A stretch of 62,597 nucleotides of DNA from Halomonas icarae (GCF_009901955.1 NZ_WUTS01000001.1:3153937-3216533), one strand, 5' to 3'. Counted from the stretch's first letter, positions 24,609-35,321 are shown. Notes: generated by a model from the sequence alone, not told the origin. Made by a program: numbers and translations.

Positions 24609-25997
24609 TCAGGCACGCTCCCTTCCCGAGTCGATCAGTCTGGCCAGCGCCTCCTCGTCGAGGCGCTGGCGGTCCACCTTGAGATAAGCCAGGCGCTCCT
24701 CGGGGACGACCAGCACATCCTCGACGCCGGCCACCTCGGCAAACCTCGCCATCAGGGTCTCCAGGGCATCATCGCCGTGATCACCCTCAAGCGCCACTAC
24801 TTCGCTGACCAGATGCGGCGGCTGACGCATGCCCACCATGACCGCCAGCCAGGCCGCTACCAACGTGGCTGCTCCCAGGAAGACCGCCGTCAGCCCCCAG
24901 TGCTGGGCCAGGGCGCCACCCAGCACGCCGCCCAGGAAGGCCCCCAGAAACTGGCTGGTCGAGTAGACCCCCATGGCGGTGCCCTTGGCCCCGGCCGGTG
25001 CCAGCTTGCTGATCATCGACGGCAGCGTGGCCTCGAGCAGATTGAAGCCAATGAAGTAGGCCAGCAGCCAGGCCAGCAGCCCCCAGAGACCGGTGCCGCC
25101 CCAGGCCATGCCCAGCAGGCTGACCAGCATCGCCGAGATGGCCAGCAGGCACATCGCCTTCATGCGTCGGCGCTTCTCGGCCACCACGACCAGTGGCACC
25201 ATGCCGATGAAGGCCAGCAGCATCACGCCCAGATAGGCCAGCCCGTGGCGCTCCGAGGGAAGCCCCGCCTCGATCAGTCGGAAGGGTACCGCAACGAAGA
25301 TCGCCATCAGCACCAGGTGCAGGGCGAAGATGGAGACATCCAGGCGCAGCAGATCGGGCCGCCTCAGAGTGCGCCCCAGCTGTGCGCGGTCGATGCCCAC
25401 ATCGCGATGGCGCAAGCGGCGTGGTGCAGGCGGCACCAGTCGCCACAGCACCGGTAGTCCCATGGCAGCCAGGAGGGCGTTGAACCAGAACACTCCCGAA
25501 AGACCGAAGCTGGCGGCCACCAGCGGTCCCAGCACCATGGCCACGGCGAAGGCCACCCCGATGGAGAGGCCGATGGTGGCCATCGCCGCGGTGCGCACCT
25601 GCTCGCGTGTCTGGTCGGCCAGCAGTGCCATGATCGCCGCGGCCACCGCACCGCTGCCCTGCAGGCAGCGCCCCAGGATGACGCCGCCGATGGTGTCGGC
25701 GGCGGCGGCCACCACGCTGCCCAGCACAAACAGCACCAGGCCGGCGGCGATCACCGGCTTGCGTCCAAGACGATCGGAGAGCAGCCCGAAGGGGATCTGC
25801 AGTACCGCCTGCGTCAGGCCGTAAATGCCCAGCGCCAGCCCCACCAGCAGCGGCGTGGCGCCGGCCAGGTCATCGGCATACAGCGCGAGAACCGGCAGCA
25901 CCATGAACAGGCCCAGCATACGAGTGGCGTAGAGACCGGCCAGGCCGGTGATGGCGCGCCGTTCGGCGGGGAGCAGCAGCCCGGAGACCTTGCGCAT
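24609..25997 (-). CDS. MFS transporter, YajR-like with C-terminal YAM domain
   Basis: A 462-residue major facilitator protein with twelve predicted membrane helices from about residue 15 to 385. Signature motif A appears as GLLSDRLGRKPV in the loop after helix 2. A soluble C-terminal domain of about 70 residues (from about 390, with VAGVEDVLVVPEERLAYLKV) resembles the ferredoxin-like YAM domain of E. coli YajR. The substrate is unknown. The placement next to ssb and divergent from uvrA is shared with Pseudomonas. The ribosome site before the ATG is weak. Confidence 0.88.
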   Translation of the reverse strand: MRKVSGLLLPAERRAITGLAGLYATRMLGLFMVLPVLALYADDLAGATPLLVGLALGIYGLTQAVLQIPFGLLSDRLGRKPVIAAGLVLFVLGSVVAAAADTIGGVILGRCLQGSGAVAAAIMALLADQTREQVRTAAMATIGLSIGVAFAVAMVLGPLVAASFGLSGVFWFNALLAAMGLPVLWRLVPPAPRRLRHRDVGIDRAQLGRTLRRPDLLRLDVSIFALHLVLMAIFVAVPFRLIEAGLPSERHGLAYLGVMLLAFIGMVPLVVVAEKRRRMKAMCLLAISAMLVSLLGMAWGGTGLWGLLAWLLAYFIGFNLLEATLPSMISKLAPAGAKGTAMGVYSTSQFLGAFLGGVLGGALAQHWGLTAVFLGAATLVAAWLAVMVGMRQPPHLVSEVVALEGDHGDDALETLMARFAEVAGVEDVLVVPEERLAYLKVDRQRLDEEALARLIDSGRERA

Positions 25998-26099
25998 AGG
26001 CGTAGCGTATCTTCCCTGGAGGGGGCGTCATGCGCCCAGGATTGACCGTCTATTCTAGCGGTTTGCCACCTGCCGGGGAAAGTCGACATCCAACCCGCT

Positions 26100-26129
26100 T
26101 TGCCGCCGCCGGGAGCCGGCCCGTATAAT
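26100..26129 (+). promoter_or_regulatory. Probable uvrA promoter
   Basis: A perfect TATAAT (26124-26129) is preceded at 18 bp by TTGCCG (26100-26105). I find no CTGT-N8-ACAG LexA box in the gap between the transporter gene and uvrA. Confidence 0.6.
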
Positions 26130-26134
26130 CGGCC

Positions 26135-26160
26135 TTTTGCCGCGCTCTTTTGCCGCGCTC
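26135..26160 (+). repeat. Perfect 13-bp tandem duplication in the uvrA leader
   Basis: TTTTGCCGCGCTC occurs twice in direct succession (26135-26147 and 26148-26160), between the predicted -10 element and the uvrA ribosome site, so it would lie in the 5' untranslated region. Confidence 0.85.
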
Positions 26161-26171
26161 ATGAGGTGGGA

Positions 26172-29033
26172 ATGGACAGGATTCTGGTCAGGGGTGCCCG
26201 CACCCACAACCTGAAGAATATCGACGTCGAGCTGCCCCGCGACAGGCTGATCGTGGTCACCGGCCTATCCGGCTCGGGCAAGTCCTCGCTGGCCTTCGAT
26301 ACGCTCTATGCCGAAGGGCAGCGGCGCTATGTGGAGTCGCTCTCCACCTATGCCCGCCAGTTCCTGTCGATGATGGAGAAGCCCGACGTCGATCATATCG
26401 AGGGGCTGTCACCGGCGATCTCCATCGAGCAGAAGTCCACCTCCCATAACCCCCGCTCTACCGTGGGTACCATTACCGAGATCTACGACTATCTGCGGCT
26501 ATTGTTCGCGCGGGCCGGCACGCCGCGCTGCCCGGAACACGACGAGGACCTCGAGGCCCAGACCGTTTCGCAGATGGTCGACCAGGTGCTGGCGCTGCCC
26601 GAGGGCAGCAAGCTGATGCTGCTGGCTCCGGTGGTCAAGGGACGCAAGGGGGAGCACCTGCAGCTGCTCGCCGAGCTGCGCGCCCAGGGCTTCGTGCGCG
26701 CGATGGTCGACGGCCAGGTCCTGGAGCTCGATGATATCGCCCCGCTGGAGAAGACCCGCAAGCACGATATCAGCGTGGTGGTGGACCGCATCAAGGTGCG
26801 TGACGGCTTGCAGCAGCGCCTGGCGGAATCCTTCGAGACCGCCCTCGGCCTGGCGGACGGCGTCGCCATGGTCCACTTCATGGACGGCGAGCGGGAGGAT
26901 ATCGCCTTCTCGGCACGCTTCGCCTGCCCGGTGTGCGGCTACTCGATCGCCGAGCTCGAGCCGCGCATGTTCTCCTTCAACAACCCCGCCGGCGCCTGCT
27001 CGACCTGCGATGGCCTGGGGGTGCAGCAGGTCTTCGATCCCGACAAGCTGATCAGCCACCCGGAACTGTCATTGGCCGAAGGCGTGATCAAGGGCTGGGA
27101 CCGGCGCAGCGTCTTCTATTTCAATCAGCTCCAGGCAGTGGCCGATCACTACCGCTTCACCCTGGAGACCCCCTGGCAGGAGCTGGCACGCCACGAGCGC
27201 GAGGTGATTCTCTACGGCAGCGGTCACGACGATATCGCCTTCCACTATGTCAACGATCGTGGCCGCAAGGTGAGTCGCGAACACCCCTTCGAGGGAGTGC
27301 TGCCCAACCTGCAGCGCCGCTACCGTGAGACCGAGTCGAACATGGTGCGCGAGGAGCTGGCACGCTATATCGCGCTCCAGCCCTGCCCGGGCTGCGACGG
27401 GTCGCGACTGCGCAAGGAGTCGCGCCATGTCTTTATCGACGAGCGCTCCCTGCCCGACATGGTGCGCCTGCCCATCGGCGAGGCCTGGCACTACTTCCAG
27501 GAGCTCGAGCTGCCGGGCCGGCGAGGCGAGATCGCCACCAAGATCATCAACGAGATCCATGCCCGCCTGGAGTTTCTGGTCAACGTCGGTCTCGACTACC
27601 TCAATCTGGAGCGCAGCGCCGAGACCCTCTCCGGCGGCGAGGCCCAGCGTATCCGCCTGGCCAGCCAGATCGGCGCCGGCCTGGTGGGAGTGATGTATAT
27701 CCTCGATGAGCCCTCCATCGGCCTGCACCAGCGTGACAACGACCGTCTGCTGCAGACCCTCGAGCGCCTGCGCGACCTGGGCAACACCGTGATCGTGGTG
27801 GAGCACGACGAGGATGCCATCCGTGCCGCCGACCATGTGCTCGACATCGGCCCCGGAGCCGGCGTTCACGGCGGCCGGATCATCGCCCAGGGCACCCCCG
27901 AGGAGGTGACCGCGACCGCCGATTCGCTCACCGGCCAGTACCTGGCCGGCACCCGGCGCATCGAGGTCCCGCCCTGGCGCATCCCCGGCAACCCCGAGAA
28001 GGTACTGCGCCTCTCAGGCGCCCGCGGCAACAACCTTCAGGATGTCACCCTGGAGCTGCCGCTGGGCCTGTTCGTGTGCGTCACCGGCGTCTCCGGCTCC
28101 GGCAAGTCGACGCTGATCAACTCGACCCTGATGCCCATCGCCGCCCGCGAGCTCAACCACGCCACCAGCCTGACGCCCTCGGCCCACGATGAGATCGAGG
28201 GGCTCGATCATCTCGACAAGGTGATCGATATCGATCAGAGCCCCATCGGGCGTACCCCTCGCTCCAACCCGGCCACCTACACCGGGATCTTCACGCCGAT
28301 CCGCGAACTCTTCGCCGGCACCCAGGAGGCGCGCTCGCGGGGCTACAAGCCCGGCCGCTTCTCCTTCAACGTCAAGGGGGGACGCTGCGAGGCGTGTCAG
28401 GGCGAGGGCATGATCAAGGTCGAGATGCATTTCCTGCCCGATATCTATGTGCCCTGCGATGTCTGCAAGGGCAAGCGCTACAACCGCGAGACCCTGGAGA
28501 TCGAGTACAAGGGCAAGAGCATCGACGAGGTGCTGGGGATGACCGTGGAGGAGGCGCTGGAGTTCTTCAGCCCCGTGCCGGCCATTGCCCGCCGCCTGCA
28601 GACCCTTCTTGATGTGGGCCTCTCCTATATCCGCCTGGGCCAGAGCGCCACCACCCTCTCCGGCGGCGAGGCCCAGCGGGTCAAGCTCGCCCGGGAGCTG
28701 GCCAAGCGCGACACCGGCAAGACGCTGTATATCCTCGATGAGCCCACCACCGGCCTGCACTTCGAGGATATCCGCCAGCTTCTCGGCGTGCTCCATCGCC
28801 TGCGCGACCACGGCAACACCATCGTGGTCATCGAGCACAACCTGGATGTGATCAAGACCGCCGACTGGCTGATCGACCTGGGTCCCGAGGGCGGCTCCGG
28901 CGGCGGACGCATCATCGCCGAGGGTACCCCGGAGCAGGTGGCCCGCAGCGAGGTCTCCCATACCGGGCGCTTCCTCAAGCCGCTGCTGGAGCGGGCCCAA
29001 GCCGGCAAGGCGGAGACTGAGGCCGCCTCTTAA
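26172..29033 (+). CDS. uvrA: Excinuclease ABC subunit A
   Basis: A 953-residue UvrA (E. coli 940). Two ABC ATPase modules are present: Walker [11 protein letters not shown] at 31-40 and [10 protein letters not shown] in the second half, each with an LSGGEAQR signature. Both zinc modules are intact: [10 protein letters not shown] with CSTCDGLG, and CEACQGEGM with CDVCKGKR. It scans DNA for lesions with UvrB in nucleotide excision repair. The ATG at 26172 follows GAGGTGGGA. It is divergent from the YajR-like gene, as in Pseudomonas, and ends in an intrinsic terminator within repeat arrays. Confidence 0.99.
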   Translation: MDRILVRGARTHNLKNIDVELPRDRLIVVTGLSGSGKSSLAFDTLYAEGQRRYVESLSTYARQFLSMMEKPDVDHIEGLSPAISIEQKSTSHNPRSTVGTITEIYDYLRLLFARAGTPRCPEHDEDLEAQTVSQMVDQVLALPEGSKLMLLAPVVKGRKGEHLQLLAELRAQGFVRAMVDGQVLELDDIAPLEKTRKHDISVVVDRIKVRDGLQQRLAESFETALGLADGVAMVHFMDGEREDIAFSARFACPVCGYSIAELEPRMFSFNNPAGACSTCDGLGVQQVFDPDKLISHPELSLAEGVIKGWDRRSVFYFNQLQAVADHYRFTLETPWQELARHEREVILYGSGHDDIAFHYVNDRGRKVSREHPFEGVLPNLQRRYRETESNMVREELARYIALQPCPGCDGSRLRKESRHVFIDERSLPDMVRLPIGEAWHYFQELELPGRRGEIATKIINEIHARLEFLVNVGLDYLNLERSAETLSGGEAQRIRLASQIGAGLVGVMYILDEPSIGLHQRDNDRLLQTLERLRDLGNTVIVVEHDEDAIRAADHVLDIGPGAGVHGGRIIAQGTPEEVTATADSLTGQYLAGTRRIEVPPWRIPGNPEKVLRLSGARGNNLQDVTLELPLGLFVCVTGVSGSGKSTLINSTLMPIAARELNHATSLTPSAHDEIEGLDHLDKVIDIDQSPIGRTPRSNPATYTGIFTPIRELFAGTQEARSRGYKPGRFSFNVKGGRCEACQGEGMIKVEMHFLPDIYVPCDVCKGKRYNRETLEIEYKGKSIDEVLGMTVEEALEFFSPVPAIARRLQTLLDVGLSYIRLGQSATTLSGGEAQRVKLARELAKRDTGKTLYILDEPTTGLHFEDIRQLLGVLHRLRDHGNTIVVIEHNLDVIKTADWLIDLGPEGGSGGGRIIAEGTPEQVARSEVSHTGRFLKPLLERAQAGKAETEAAS

Positions 29034-29095
29034 GCTGTAAGCCATAAGCTGTAAGCTGTAAGCTGTAAGCTGTAAGCTGTAAGCTGTAAGCTGTA
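29033..29095. repeat. Array of nine heptamer repeats after uvrA
   Basis: Nine consecutive 7-bp units run from the last base of the uvrA stop: AGCTGTA, the variant AGCCATA, then seven exact AGCTGTA copies. An inverted set of the same units lies beyond the terminator at 29139-29167. Confidence 0.9.
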
Positions 29096-29106
29096 AGCAC
29101 AGCATG

Positions 29107-29140
29107 AGACCCCGCAGGCCAGACCTGGCGGGGGTTTCTT
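29107..29140 (+). terminator. Rho-independent terminator of uvrA
   Basis: CCCCGC-AGG pairs with CCT-G-GCGGGG (one bulge) and is followed by GTTTCTT. It lies between the two heptamer repeat arrays. Confidence 0.8.
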
Positions 29141-29167
29141 ATGGCTTACAGCTTATGGCTTACAGCT
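29139..29167. repeat. Inverted heptamer repeats opposite the uvrA array
   Basis: TTATGGC and TTACAGC alternate twice and end in T. These are the reverse complements of the AGCCATA and AGCTGTA units at 29033-29095, so the two arrays could pair around the terminator. Confidence 0.85.
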
Positions 29168-29185
29168 CCCGGCGAAGCCGGGGAT

Positions 29186-29222
29186 AAAAAAAACCGGCCC
29201 CTTGCGGGAGCCGGTTTTTCTT
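29186..29222 (-). terminator. Bidirectional terminator after rplQ (end of the alpha operon)
   Basis: ACCGGC/GCCGGT plus CCC/GGG form a stem around a GCAA-type loop, with eight A on the left and five T on the right, so it works on both strands. It ends the rplQ transcript 33 bp after its stop. A second small stem (CCCGGC/GCCGGG) is at 29168-29182. Confidence 0.85.
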
Positions 29223-29254
29223 TACAGCGTATGCCTGACCCGGGGGCCCGAGGA

Positions 29255-29638
29255 TCACTCCTCGTCGGCATCCTCGACGACCGGACGGTCGACGAGCTCG
29301 ACGAAGGCCATGGGGGCGTTGTCGCCGGTGCGGAAGCCGCACTTGAGAATACGGACGTAACCGCCCGGACGCTCGGCGTAACGCGGACCCAGCTCATTGA
29401 AGAGCTTGCCGACCGCTTCCTTGGAACGGGTGCGGCTGAAGGCCAGACGACGATTGGCGACGCTGTCCTGCTTGGCCAGAGTGATCAGCGGCTCGATGAC
29501 GCGACGCAGCTCCTTGGCCTTGGGCAGGGTTGTCTTGATGACCTCGTGCTCGATCAGCGACACGCTCATGTTCTTGAACATGGCCTGGCGATGCGAGCTG
29601 TTACGGTTCAACTGGCGACCGCTTTTACGATGACGCAT
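29255..29638 (-). CDS. rplQ: 50S ribosomal protein L17
   Basis: A 127-residue bL17, starting [18 protein letters not shown], the universal N-terminus of the family. It binds 23S rRNA near the exit tunnel. It is the last gene of the alpha operon, 39 bp after rpoA, and is followed by a strong terminator. Confidence 0.99.
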   Translation of the reverse strand: MRHRKSGRQLNRNSSHRQAMFKNMSVSLIEHEVIKTTLPKAKELRRVIEPLITLAKQDSVANRRLAFSRTRSKEAVGKLFNELGPRYAERPGGYVRILKCGFRTGDNAPMAFVELVDRPVVEDADEE

Positions 29639-29677
29639 GGTTGTGATTCCTTACCAAACTGGGACTCGAGTCGGCGC

Positions 29678-30676
29678 TCACGCGGAGGCCTTGTCGTCCT
29701 TCAGGCTTGCCGGCGGCCAGTTTTCCAGCCGCATGCCCAGGGAAAGACCGCGTGCTGCCAGCACGTCCTTGATCTCGTTCAGGGACTTCTTGCCGAGGTT
29801 CGGCGTCTTGAGCAGCTCCACCTCGGTGCGCTGGATCAGATCGCCGATGTAGTAGATATTCTCGGCCTTCAGGCAGTTGGCGCTGCGAACGGTCAACTCG
29901 AGATCGTCTACGGGGCGCAGCAGGATCGGATCGATATGATCCTCTTCCTCCTCCACTTCCTGTTCCTTGTCGGCTTCCAGGTCGACGAACGCGGCCAGCT
30001 GATCCTGCAGGATGGTCGCGCTGCGACGGATCGCCTCTTCGGGATCCAGGGTGCCGTCGGTTTCCAGGTCGATGATCAGCTTGTCGAGGTCGGTGCGCTG
30101 CTCAACACGCGCGGCCTCGACGCTGTAGGAAACACGACGCACGGGGCTGAAGGTCGCATCCAGCTGCAGGCGGCCGATGGCGCGAGATTCATCATCGGCA
30201 CCGACACGTGCATCCGCCGGCTCATAGCCACGGCCGCGTGCCACCTTGAGCTGCATCTTCAGCTCAGAACCCTCGTTGACGTGGGCGATGACATGGTCGG
30301 GATTGATGATCTCGACGTCATGGTCGAGGGCGATATCGCCCGCAGTCACGACGGCCGGGCCCTGCTTGTTCAGCGAGAGCACCGCCTCGTCGCGGCTATG
30401 CATCTTGATCGCCACGTCCTTGAGGTTCAGGAGGATCTCGATGACATCTTCCTGAACGCCCTCGATCGCGCTGTATTCATGCTCTACGCCGCCGATCTCG
30501 GCCTCTACCACGGCACAGCCGGGCATGGACGAGAGCAGGATGCGACGCAGGGCGTTGCCCAGCGTGTGGCCGAAGCCACGCTCGAAGGGCTCGAGCACGA
30601 TCTTTGCGTGGTGTGCGCTGATCTCTTCGACCTTGATGTCGCGCGGACGAAGAAACTCTGTCACTGAACGCTGCAT
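29678..30676 (-). CDS. rpoA: RNA polymerase alpha subunit
   Basis: A 332-residue alpha subunit. The N-terminal domain that dimerises and assembles beta and beta' is at about 1-235, with [20 protein letters not shown] near residue 33. An acidic linker ([10 protein letters not shown]) follows, then the C-terminal domain with the DNA- and activator-contact helices ([11 protein letters not shown], and [14 protein letters not shown]). It is the fourth gene of the alpha operon, 86 bp after rpsD. Confidence 0.99.
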   Translation of the reverse strand: MQRSVTEFLRPRDIKVEEISAHHAKIVLEPFERGFGHTLGNALRRILLSSMPGCAVVEAEIGGVEHEYSAIEGVQEDVIEILLNLKDVAIKMHSRDEAVLSLNKQGPAVVTAGDIALDHDVEIINPDHVIAHVNEGSELKMQLKVARGRGYEPADARVGADDESRAIGRLQLDATFSPVRRVSYSVEAARVEQRTDLDKLIIDLETDGTLDPEEAIRRSATILQDQLAAFVDLEADKEQEVEEEEDHIDPILLRPVDDLELTVRSANCLKAENIYYIGDLIQRTEVELLKTPNLGKKSLNEIKDVLAARGLSLGMRLENWPPASLKDDKASA

Positions 30677-30762
30677 ATGAACACCTTTCAGGCTGCCAAA
30701 CGGATACTGGGTACTCTTGGCCCGCCCCCGTCAACGAGGGCAGGCACGGCGCTTGACACCGC

Positions 30763-31383
30763 TTACTTGGAGTACAGCTCGACGATCAGGGCCTCGTTGA
30801 TGTCGGCAGTCAGGTCGCCACGCTCGGGCAGCGCCTTGAAAGTGCCTTCCATCTTCTTGGCATCGACCTCGATCCAGGCCACGTCGCCGCGGTTGGCGGC
30901 CAGGGCCAGGGCGTTCTGGATGCGCGCCTGATTCTTCGCCTTCTCGCGAACGGAGACCACATCACCGGGCTTGACCTGATAGGACGCCACGTTGACGGTC
31001 TTGCCATTCACGGCGATGGCCTTGTGGCTGACCAGCTGCCGAGCTTCGGAGCGGGTCGAGCCATAGCCCATGCGGTAGACGACGTTGTCCAGTCGGGATT
31101 CGAGAAGCTGCAGCAGTACTTCGCCGGTCGCGCCCTTGAGACGGGCCGCTTCCTTGTAGTAGTTGCGGAACTGCTTCTCGAGTACGCCATACATGCGACG
31201 TACTTTCTGCTTCTCGCGAAGCTGCAAGCCGTATTCGGAAATACGCTGACGGCGCTGGCCGTGCACACCCGGAATCTGCTCGGATTTGCACTTCTTCTCG
31301 AAGGGAGTGACACCGCTCTTCAGAAAGAGGTCGGTCCCCTCACGACGAGACAGTTTGCACTTCGGTCCAATGTAACGAGCCAT
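30763..31383 (-). CDS. rpsD: 30S ribosomal protein S4
   Basis: A 206-residue uS4 (E. coli 206), starting [21 protein letters not shown]. It has the S4 RNA-binding domain around [20 protein letters not shown]. It is a primary 16S rRNA binder and, in E. coli, represses its own operon by binding a pseudoknot before rpsM. It lacks the four-cysteine zinc cluster of some homologues. Confidence 0.99.
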   Translation of the reverse strand: MARYIGPKCKLSRREGTDLFLKSGVTPFEKKCKSEQIPGVHGQRRQRISEYGLQLREKQKVRRMYGVLEKQFRNYYKEAARLKGATGEVLLQLLESRLDNVVYRMGYGSTRSEARQLVSHKAIAVNGKTVNVASYQVKPGDVVSVREKAKNQARIQNALALAANRGDVAWIEVDAKKMEGTFKALPERGDLTADINEALIVELYSK

Positions 31384-31395
31384 GAATCTGTCTCC

Positions 31396-31782
31396 TTAAA
31401 CGCGGCGTTTCTTCGGCGGACGGCAGCCATTGTGGGGAATGGGCGTCGCGTCAATGATGCTCTGCACGCGGAAGCCGGCGGCGTTGAGTGCGCGCACGGC
31501 GGATTCACGGCCAGGACCGGGGCCCTTGACCAGCACGTCGACGTTTTTCACACCATACTCGGCTGCAGCGGTCGCTGCACGCTCGCTTGCCACTTGAGCA
31601 GCGAACGGGGTGCTCTTGCGAGAACCACGAAAACCCGAACCACCGGCAGTTGCCCAGGATAGGGCATTGCCCTGGCGGTCTGTGATCGTAATGATCGTGT
31701 TGTTAAAAGAGGCGTGGATATGCGCGACGGCATCCACCACCTGCTTTTTAACCTTCTTGCGATTGCTACGCGGGTTAGCCAT
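31396..31782 (-). CDS. rpsK: 30S ribosomal protein S11
   Basis: A 128-residue uS11, ending in the conserved [18 protein letters not shown]. It forms part of the 30S platform near the mRNA exit. It lies between rpsM (39 bp gap) and rpsD (12 bp gap) in the alpha operon. Confidence 0.99.
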   Translation of the reverse strand: MANPRSNRKKVKKQVVDAVAHIHASFNNTIITITDRQGNALSWATAGGSGFRGSRKSTPFAAQVASERAATAAAEYGVKNVDVLVKGPGPGRESAVRALNAAGFRVQSIIDATPIPHNGCRPPKKRRV

Positions 31783-31821
31783 GTTGATGATTCTTCCTGT
31801 CTTTACGCCAGAACGTGCGTG

Positions 31822-32178
31822 TTATTTGCGGATCGGCTTACGCGGGCCCTTACGGGTACGCGCATTGGTCTTGGTACGCTGACCACGCAGCGGAAGACCA
31901 CGACGATGACGCAGACCACGGTAGCAACCCAGGTCCATGAGACGCTTGATATTCAGCGTCACATCACGACGAAGGTCACCTTCAACGGTGTACTTGCCGA
32001 CTTCAGAACGCAGGGTGTCGATCTCTTCAGATGACAGGTCCTGGATCTTGGTGGTCGGCGCGATGCCGGACGCGGCACAGATATCCTGTGCACGAGTGCG
32101 GCCAATCCCGAAGATATAGGTCAGCGAGATCGCCGCATGCTTGTTGTCCGGGATATTGACGCCTGCAATACGGGCCAT
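31822..32178 (-). CDS. rpsM: 30S ribosomal protein S13
   Basis: A 118-residue uS13, starting [14 protein letters not shown] and ending in the basic tail that reaches the decoding region ([15 protein letters not shown]). It is a 30S head protein and contacts the 50S subunit. It is the first gene of the alpha operon, preceded by a 127-bp leader that should hold the S4 translational control element. Confidence 0.99.
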   Translation of the reverse strand: MARIAGVNIPDNKHAAISLTYIFGIGRTRAQDICAASGIAPTTKIQDLSSEEIDTLRSEVGKYTVEGDLRRDVTLNIKRLMDLGCYRGLRHRRGLPLRGQRTKTNARTRKGPRKPIRK

Positions 32179-32305
32179 CAGCTTACTCCGAATATGTGAG
32201 CGGCTTGCTCGTTGGGTCTACTACAAAAGGCGCAACAGCATACCCCTTTACCCTGCACAGGGCAAGGGGGGCATGCCGGCACCCGGTTCAGCGCAGTCGC
32301 CAGGA
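32179..32305 (-). promoter_or_regulatory. Alpha operon leader with promoter-like hexamers and a hairpin
   Basis: The 127-bp gap between rpmJ and rpsM holds TTGCCC (complement of 32260-32265) and TATGCT (complement of 32237-32242) spaced by 17 bp. The -35 lies inside a stem that can also end the spc transcript (CCCTG/CAGGG with flanking CCCCTT/AAGGGG). In E. coli this leader folds into the pseudoknot bound by S4; I could not confirm the fold here. Confidence 0.55.
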
Positions 32306-32419
32306 TCAACCCTGACGCTGCTTGTGCCGCGGCTCCGTGCAAATGACGCGGACGGCGCCATTGCGACGGATGATCTTGCAGTTGCGGCACATTTTCTTCA
32401 CGGAAGCTCGAACTTTCAT
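32306..32419 (-). CDS. rpmJ: 50S ribosomal protein L36
   Basis: A 37-residue bL36, starting [19 protein letters not shown]. The zinc-ribbon ligands Cys11, Cys14, Cys27 and His32 are intact, so this is the zinc-containing form. It lies 72 bp downstream of secY, as in E. coli. Confidence 0.97.
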   Translation of the reverse strand: MKVRASVKKMCRNCKIIRRNGAVRVICTEPRHKQRQG

Positions 32420-32491
32420 CGTTCCATCTCCAAAGTCGGCTAGCGAGGCGGCCCCTGGGGACCGCAACGCGCCAGTTCGACGAACGGCGCC

Positions 32492-33823
32492 TCAGCGCAT
32501 GATGCCGCCGCCGCCGTAGCCTTTCAGGTTGGACTTCTTCATCACCGACTCGTACTGGTGCGACATGAGGTGCGACTGCACCTGACCCATGAAGTCCATG
32601 ATGACCACCACCACGATCAGCAGCGAAGTACCGCCAAAGAAGAACGGCACGTTCCACGCCACGATCAGGAACTGGGGCATCAGGGAAACCGCAGTGATGT
32701 ACAAGGCGCCAAACAGGGTCAGACGAGTCATGACCTTGTCGACGTAGCGAGCCGTCTGCTCGCCAGGACGAATCCCCGGCAGGAAGGCACCCGACTTCTT
32801 GAGGTTGTCGGCGACGTCCTTGGGATTGAAGACCAGCGCTGTGTAAAAGAAGCAGAAGAATACCACCGCAGCGGCAAAAAGCAAGATGTACAGCGGCTGA
32901 CCCGGGCCAAGAGCCTGGGACGCACGCTGCAGCCAGTCGAGGCCATCGCCGGCACCGACCCACTGTCCCAGCGAGGCCGGAAACAGCAGGATGCTGGAGG
33001 CAAAGATCGGCGGAATGACGCCCGCCATGTTCACCTTCAGCGGCAGATAGCTACTCTGACCAGCATACATCTTGTTGCCGACCTGACGACGCGGATAATT
33101 CACCGTGATGCGGCGCTGACCGCGCTCGATGAACACCACGAAGGCCACGGTAGCAACGCCCAGGGCAGTGAGTGCCAGCAGCGGCAGGACGTTCCACGCC
33201 CCTTCGTTGCGAGCCAGCTCGAAGGCCTGACCGACGGCGCCGGGCAGGCCCGCCACGATACCGGCGAAGATCAGCAGCGAGATGCCGTTGCCGATCCCTT
33301 TCTCGGTGATCTGTTCACCCAGCCACATCAGGAATACCGCACCACCCACGAACGTGACGATGGCGGTGAAGTAGAAGCTGAAGTCGGCAGTATAGGCGAT
33401 GCCCTGGCTGGCCAGGCCGACCGACATGCCGGTGGCCTGAACCAGTGCCAGGGCAACGGTGCCGTAGCGGGTGTACTGGCTGATCTTGCGCCGCCCGGCC
33501 TCACCCTCCTTCTTGAGCTGCTCAAGATGGGGCGAGACCGCGGTCAACAGCTGCATGATAATCGACGCCGAAATATAGGGCATGATGCCCAGGGCGAAGA
33601 TGCTCATGCGCTCCAGGGCGCCACCCGAGAACATGTTGAACATGCCAAGGATGGTACCCTGCTGCTCCCTGAACAAGGCAGCAAGCTGGTCAGGATTCAT
33701 ACCGGGCACGGGGATGTGGGCACCGATGCGGTACACCACGATGGCGAGGAGCACGAAGCGCAGACGCGCCCACAGTTCACCTAGACCGCTGCCCATCGCC
33801 GGCATTTTTCCTGACTTCGCCAT
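32492..33823 (-). CDS. secY: Sec translocase channel subunit SecY
   Basis: A 443-residue SecY (E. coli 443) with ten membrane helices. The plug/helix 2 region reads [13 protein letters not shown], and the cytoplasmic loop with the SecA/ribosome contact reads [13 protein letters not shown]. It forms the inner-membrane protein channel with SecE (encoded at 59.3-59.7 kb) and SecG. It directly abuts rplO. Confidence 0.99.
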   Translation of the reverse strand: MAKSGKMPAMGSGLGELWARLRFVLLAIVVYRIGAHIPVPGMNPDQLAALFREQQGTILGMFNMFSGGALERMSIFALGIMPYISASIIMQLLTAVSPHLEQLKKEGEAGRRKISQYTRYGTVALALVQATGMSVGLASQGIAYTADFSFYFTAIVTFVGGAVFLMWLGEQITEKGIGNGISLLIFAGIVAGLPGAVGQAFELARNEGAWNVLPLLALTALGVATVAFVVFIERGQRRITVNYPRRQVGNKMYAGQSSYLPLKVNMAGVIPPIFASSILLFPASLGQWVGAGDGLDWLQRASQALGPGQPLYILLFAAAVVFFCFFYTALVFNPKDVADNLKKSGAFLPGIRPGEQTARYVDKVMTRLTLFGALYITAVSLMPQFLIVAWNVPFFFGGTSLLIVVVVIMDFMGQVQSHLMSHQYESVMKKSNLKGYGGGGIMR

Positions 33824-34258
33824 TTAGTCCTCTACCTTGCCACCGGCGGCTTCGATCGCGGCACGGGCACCCTTGGTGACCTTGAGTCCGCGAACCGTAA
33901 CCGCCTTGTTCAGATCGCCGGAGAGGATCACCTTCGCGTGCAGCGTGGCGTCCTTCAGCACGTTGGCCTGCTTGAGGGTCTCGAGGGTGACTTCGTCACC
34001 GGCAACCTTGGCCAGCTCGGCCAGGCGCACTTCCTCGGAAACCAGCGACTTCGCAGAGGTGAAGCCGAACTTCGGCAGACGCCGCTGGAGCGGCATCTGA
34101 CCGCCCTCGAAGCCGGGCTTGACGCTGCCGCCGCTGCGCGACTTGAGGCCCTTGTGGCCACGGCCGCCGGTCTTGCCCAGACCGGAGCCGATGCCACGAC
34201 CGACACGCTTCTCGGCGTGCTTGGAGCCCGGTGCCGGGCTCAGGCTATTGAGTTTCAT
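33824..34258 (-). CDS. rplO: 50S ribosomal protein L15
   Basis: A 144-residue uL15, with the conserved Gly-rich N-terminal extension [20 protein letters not shown] that threads into 23S rRNA. It lies 3 bp after rpmD in the spc operon, and its stop abuts the secY start, suggesting translational coupling. Confidence 0.99.
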   Translation of the reverse strand: MKLNSLSPAPGSKHAEKRVGRGIGSGLGKTGGRGHKGLKSRSGGSVKPGFEGGQMPLQRRLPKFGFTSAKSLVSEEVRLAELAKVAGDEVTLETLKQANVLKDATLHAKVILSGDLNKAVTVRGLKVTKGARAAIEAAGGKVED

Positions 34259-34261
34259 GGA

Positions 34262-34444
34262 TTACTCTCCCTCAACGCGCACAAGGTAGTTAACCTTGTG
34301 AATCATGCCGCGTACGGCGGGGGTATCTTCCAGTTCGACCGTGTGACCGATGCGGCGCAGGCCGAGGCCCTGGATGGTGGCCTTGTGCTTGGCCAGCACG
34401 CCGATGGTGCTGCGGGTCTGGGTAACCTTGATCGTTGCTGCCAT
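34262..34444 (-). CDS. rpmD: 50S ribosomal protein L30
   Basis: A 60-residue uL30 (E. coli 59), with [17 protein letters not shown] near the start. The ATG at 34444, 5 bp after rpsE, gives the family length; the frame extends upstream into rpsE but that part is not real. Confidence 0.98.
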   Translation of the reverse strand: MAATIKVTQTRSTIGVLAKHKATIQGLGLRRIGHTVELEDTPAVRGMIHKVNYLVRVEGE

Positions 34445-34449
34445 GGTGC

Positions 34450-34950
34450 TCACCCCGTGATCGCTTCGACAGGCATACCGCGCTTGGCGGCGATGTCTTC
34501 CGGCGACTGAATGGCGCTCAGGCCCTTGACGGTCGCCCGTACCACGTTCACCGGGTTGGTGGAGCCGTAGCACTTGGCCAGGACGTCATGGACGCCGGCC
34601 AGCTCCAGCACGGAGCGCATGGCACCGCCGGCGATTACGCCGGTACCCTCGGAGGCGGGCTGCATGTACACCTTGGAGGCACCGTGACGGGCCTTGATCG
34701 GGTACTGCAGGGTGCCGCCGGAGAGGTGCACCTTGACCATGTTGCGACGCGCCTGGTCCATCGCCTTCTGGATAGCGACCGGCACTTCACGTGCCTTGCC
34801 GCGACCGAAGCCGACACGACCCTTGCCGTCGCCCACGACGGTCAGAGCGGTGAAACCGAAGACACGGCCACCCTTGACCACCTTGGCAACACGGTTGACC
34901 TGTACCAGCTTCTCCTGGAGGTCGCCGCTTTGCTGTTCGTTCTTCGCCAT
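34450..34950 (-). CDS. rpsE: 30S ribosomal protein S5
   Basis: A 166-residue uS5 (E. coli 167). The double-stranded-RNA-binding-like N-domain has [20 protein letters not shown], the loop where spectinomycin-resistance and ram changes arise. The C-domain includes [16 protein letters not shown]. It is important for translational accuracy and lies 11 bp after rplR. Confidence 0.99.
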   Translation of the reverse strand: MAKNEQQSGDLQEKLVQVNRVAKVVKGGRVFGFTALTVVGDGKGRVGFGRGKAREVPVAIQKAMDQARRNMVKVHLSGGTLQYPIKARHGASKVYMQPASEGTGVIAGGAMRSVLELAGVHDVLAKCYGSTNPVNVVRATVKGLSAIQSPEDIAAKRGMPVEAITG

Positions 34951-34961
34951 CGTAAAACCCT

Positions 34962-35312
34962 TTAGAATTCCAGGCCGCCTTCACGAGCGGCGTCGGCCAG
35001 GGCCTTGACGCGGCCGTGGTACTTGAAACCGGCGCGGTCGAAGGCTACCTGGGTGATGCCCGCTTGCTTGGCGCGCTCAGCAATCAGTTCGCCAACCTTG
35101 GCGGCGGCGTCAGCGTTGCCGGTAGCACCCTCACGCAGGACCTTGTCCAGCGTTGAGGCGCTGGCCAGCACCTTGCCACCATCCGGCGAGATAATCTGCG
35201 CGTAGATGTGACGCGGGGTACGGTTGACGCACAGGCGATACACGCCCAGCTCGCGGATCTTGGCGCGAGCGCGGCGGGCACGACGGAGACGAGATTCTTT
35301 CTTCGCGTTCAT
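34962..35312 (-). CDS. rplR: 50S ribosomal protein L18
   Basis: A 116-residue uL18, ending [21 protein letters not shown]. It binds 5S rRNA together with L5 and L25 in the central protuberance. It lies 9 bp after rplF. Confidence 0.99.
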   Translation of the reverse strand: MNAKKESRLRRARRARAKIRELGVYRLCVNRTPRHIYAQIISPDGGKVLASASTLDKVLREGATGNADAAAKVGELIAERAKQAGITQVAFDRAGFKYHGRVKALADAAREGGLEF

Positions 35313-35321
35313 AACCCTGCC

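Noticed and set aside
25998..26171. LexA (SOS) box before uvrA and the transporter
   Set aside because: No CTGT-N8-ACAG or near match was found on either strand.
29033..29167. Repeat arrays considered as a CRISPR
   Set aside because: The units are 7 bp with no spacers, and no cas genes are nearby.
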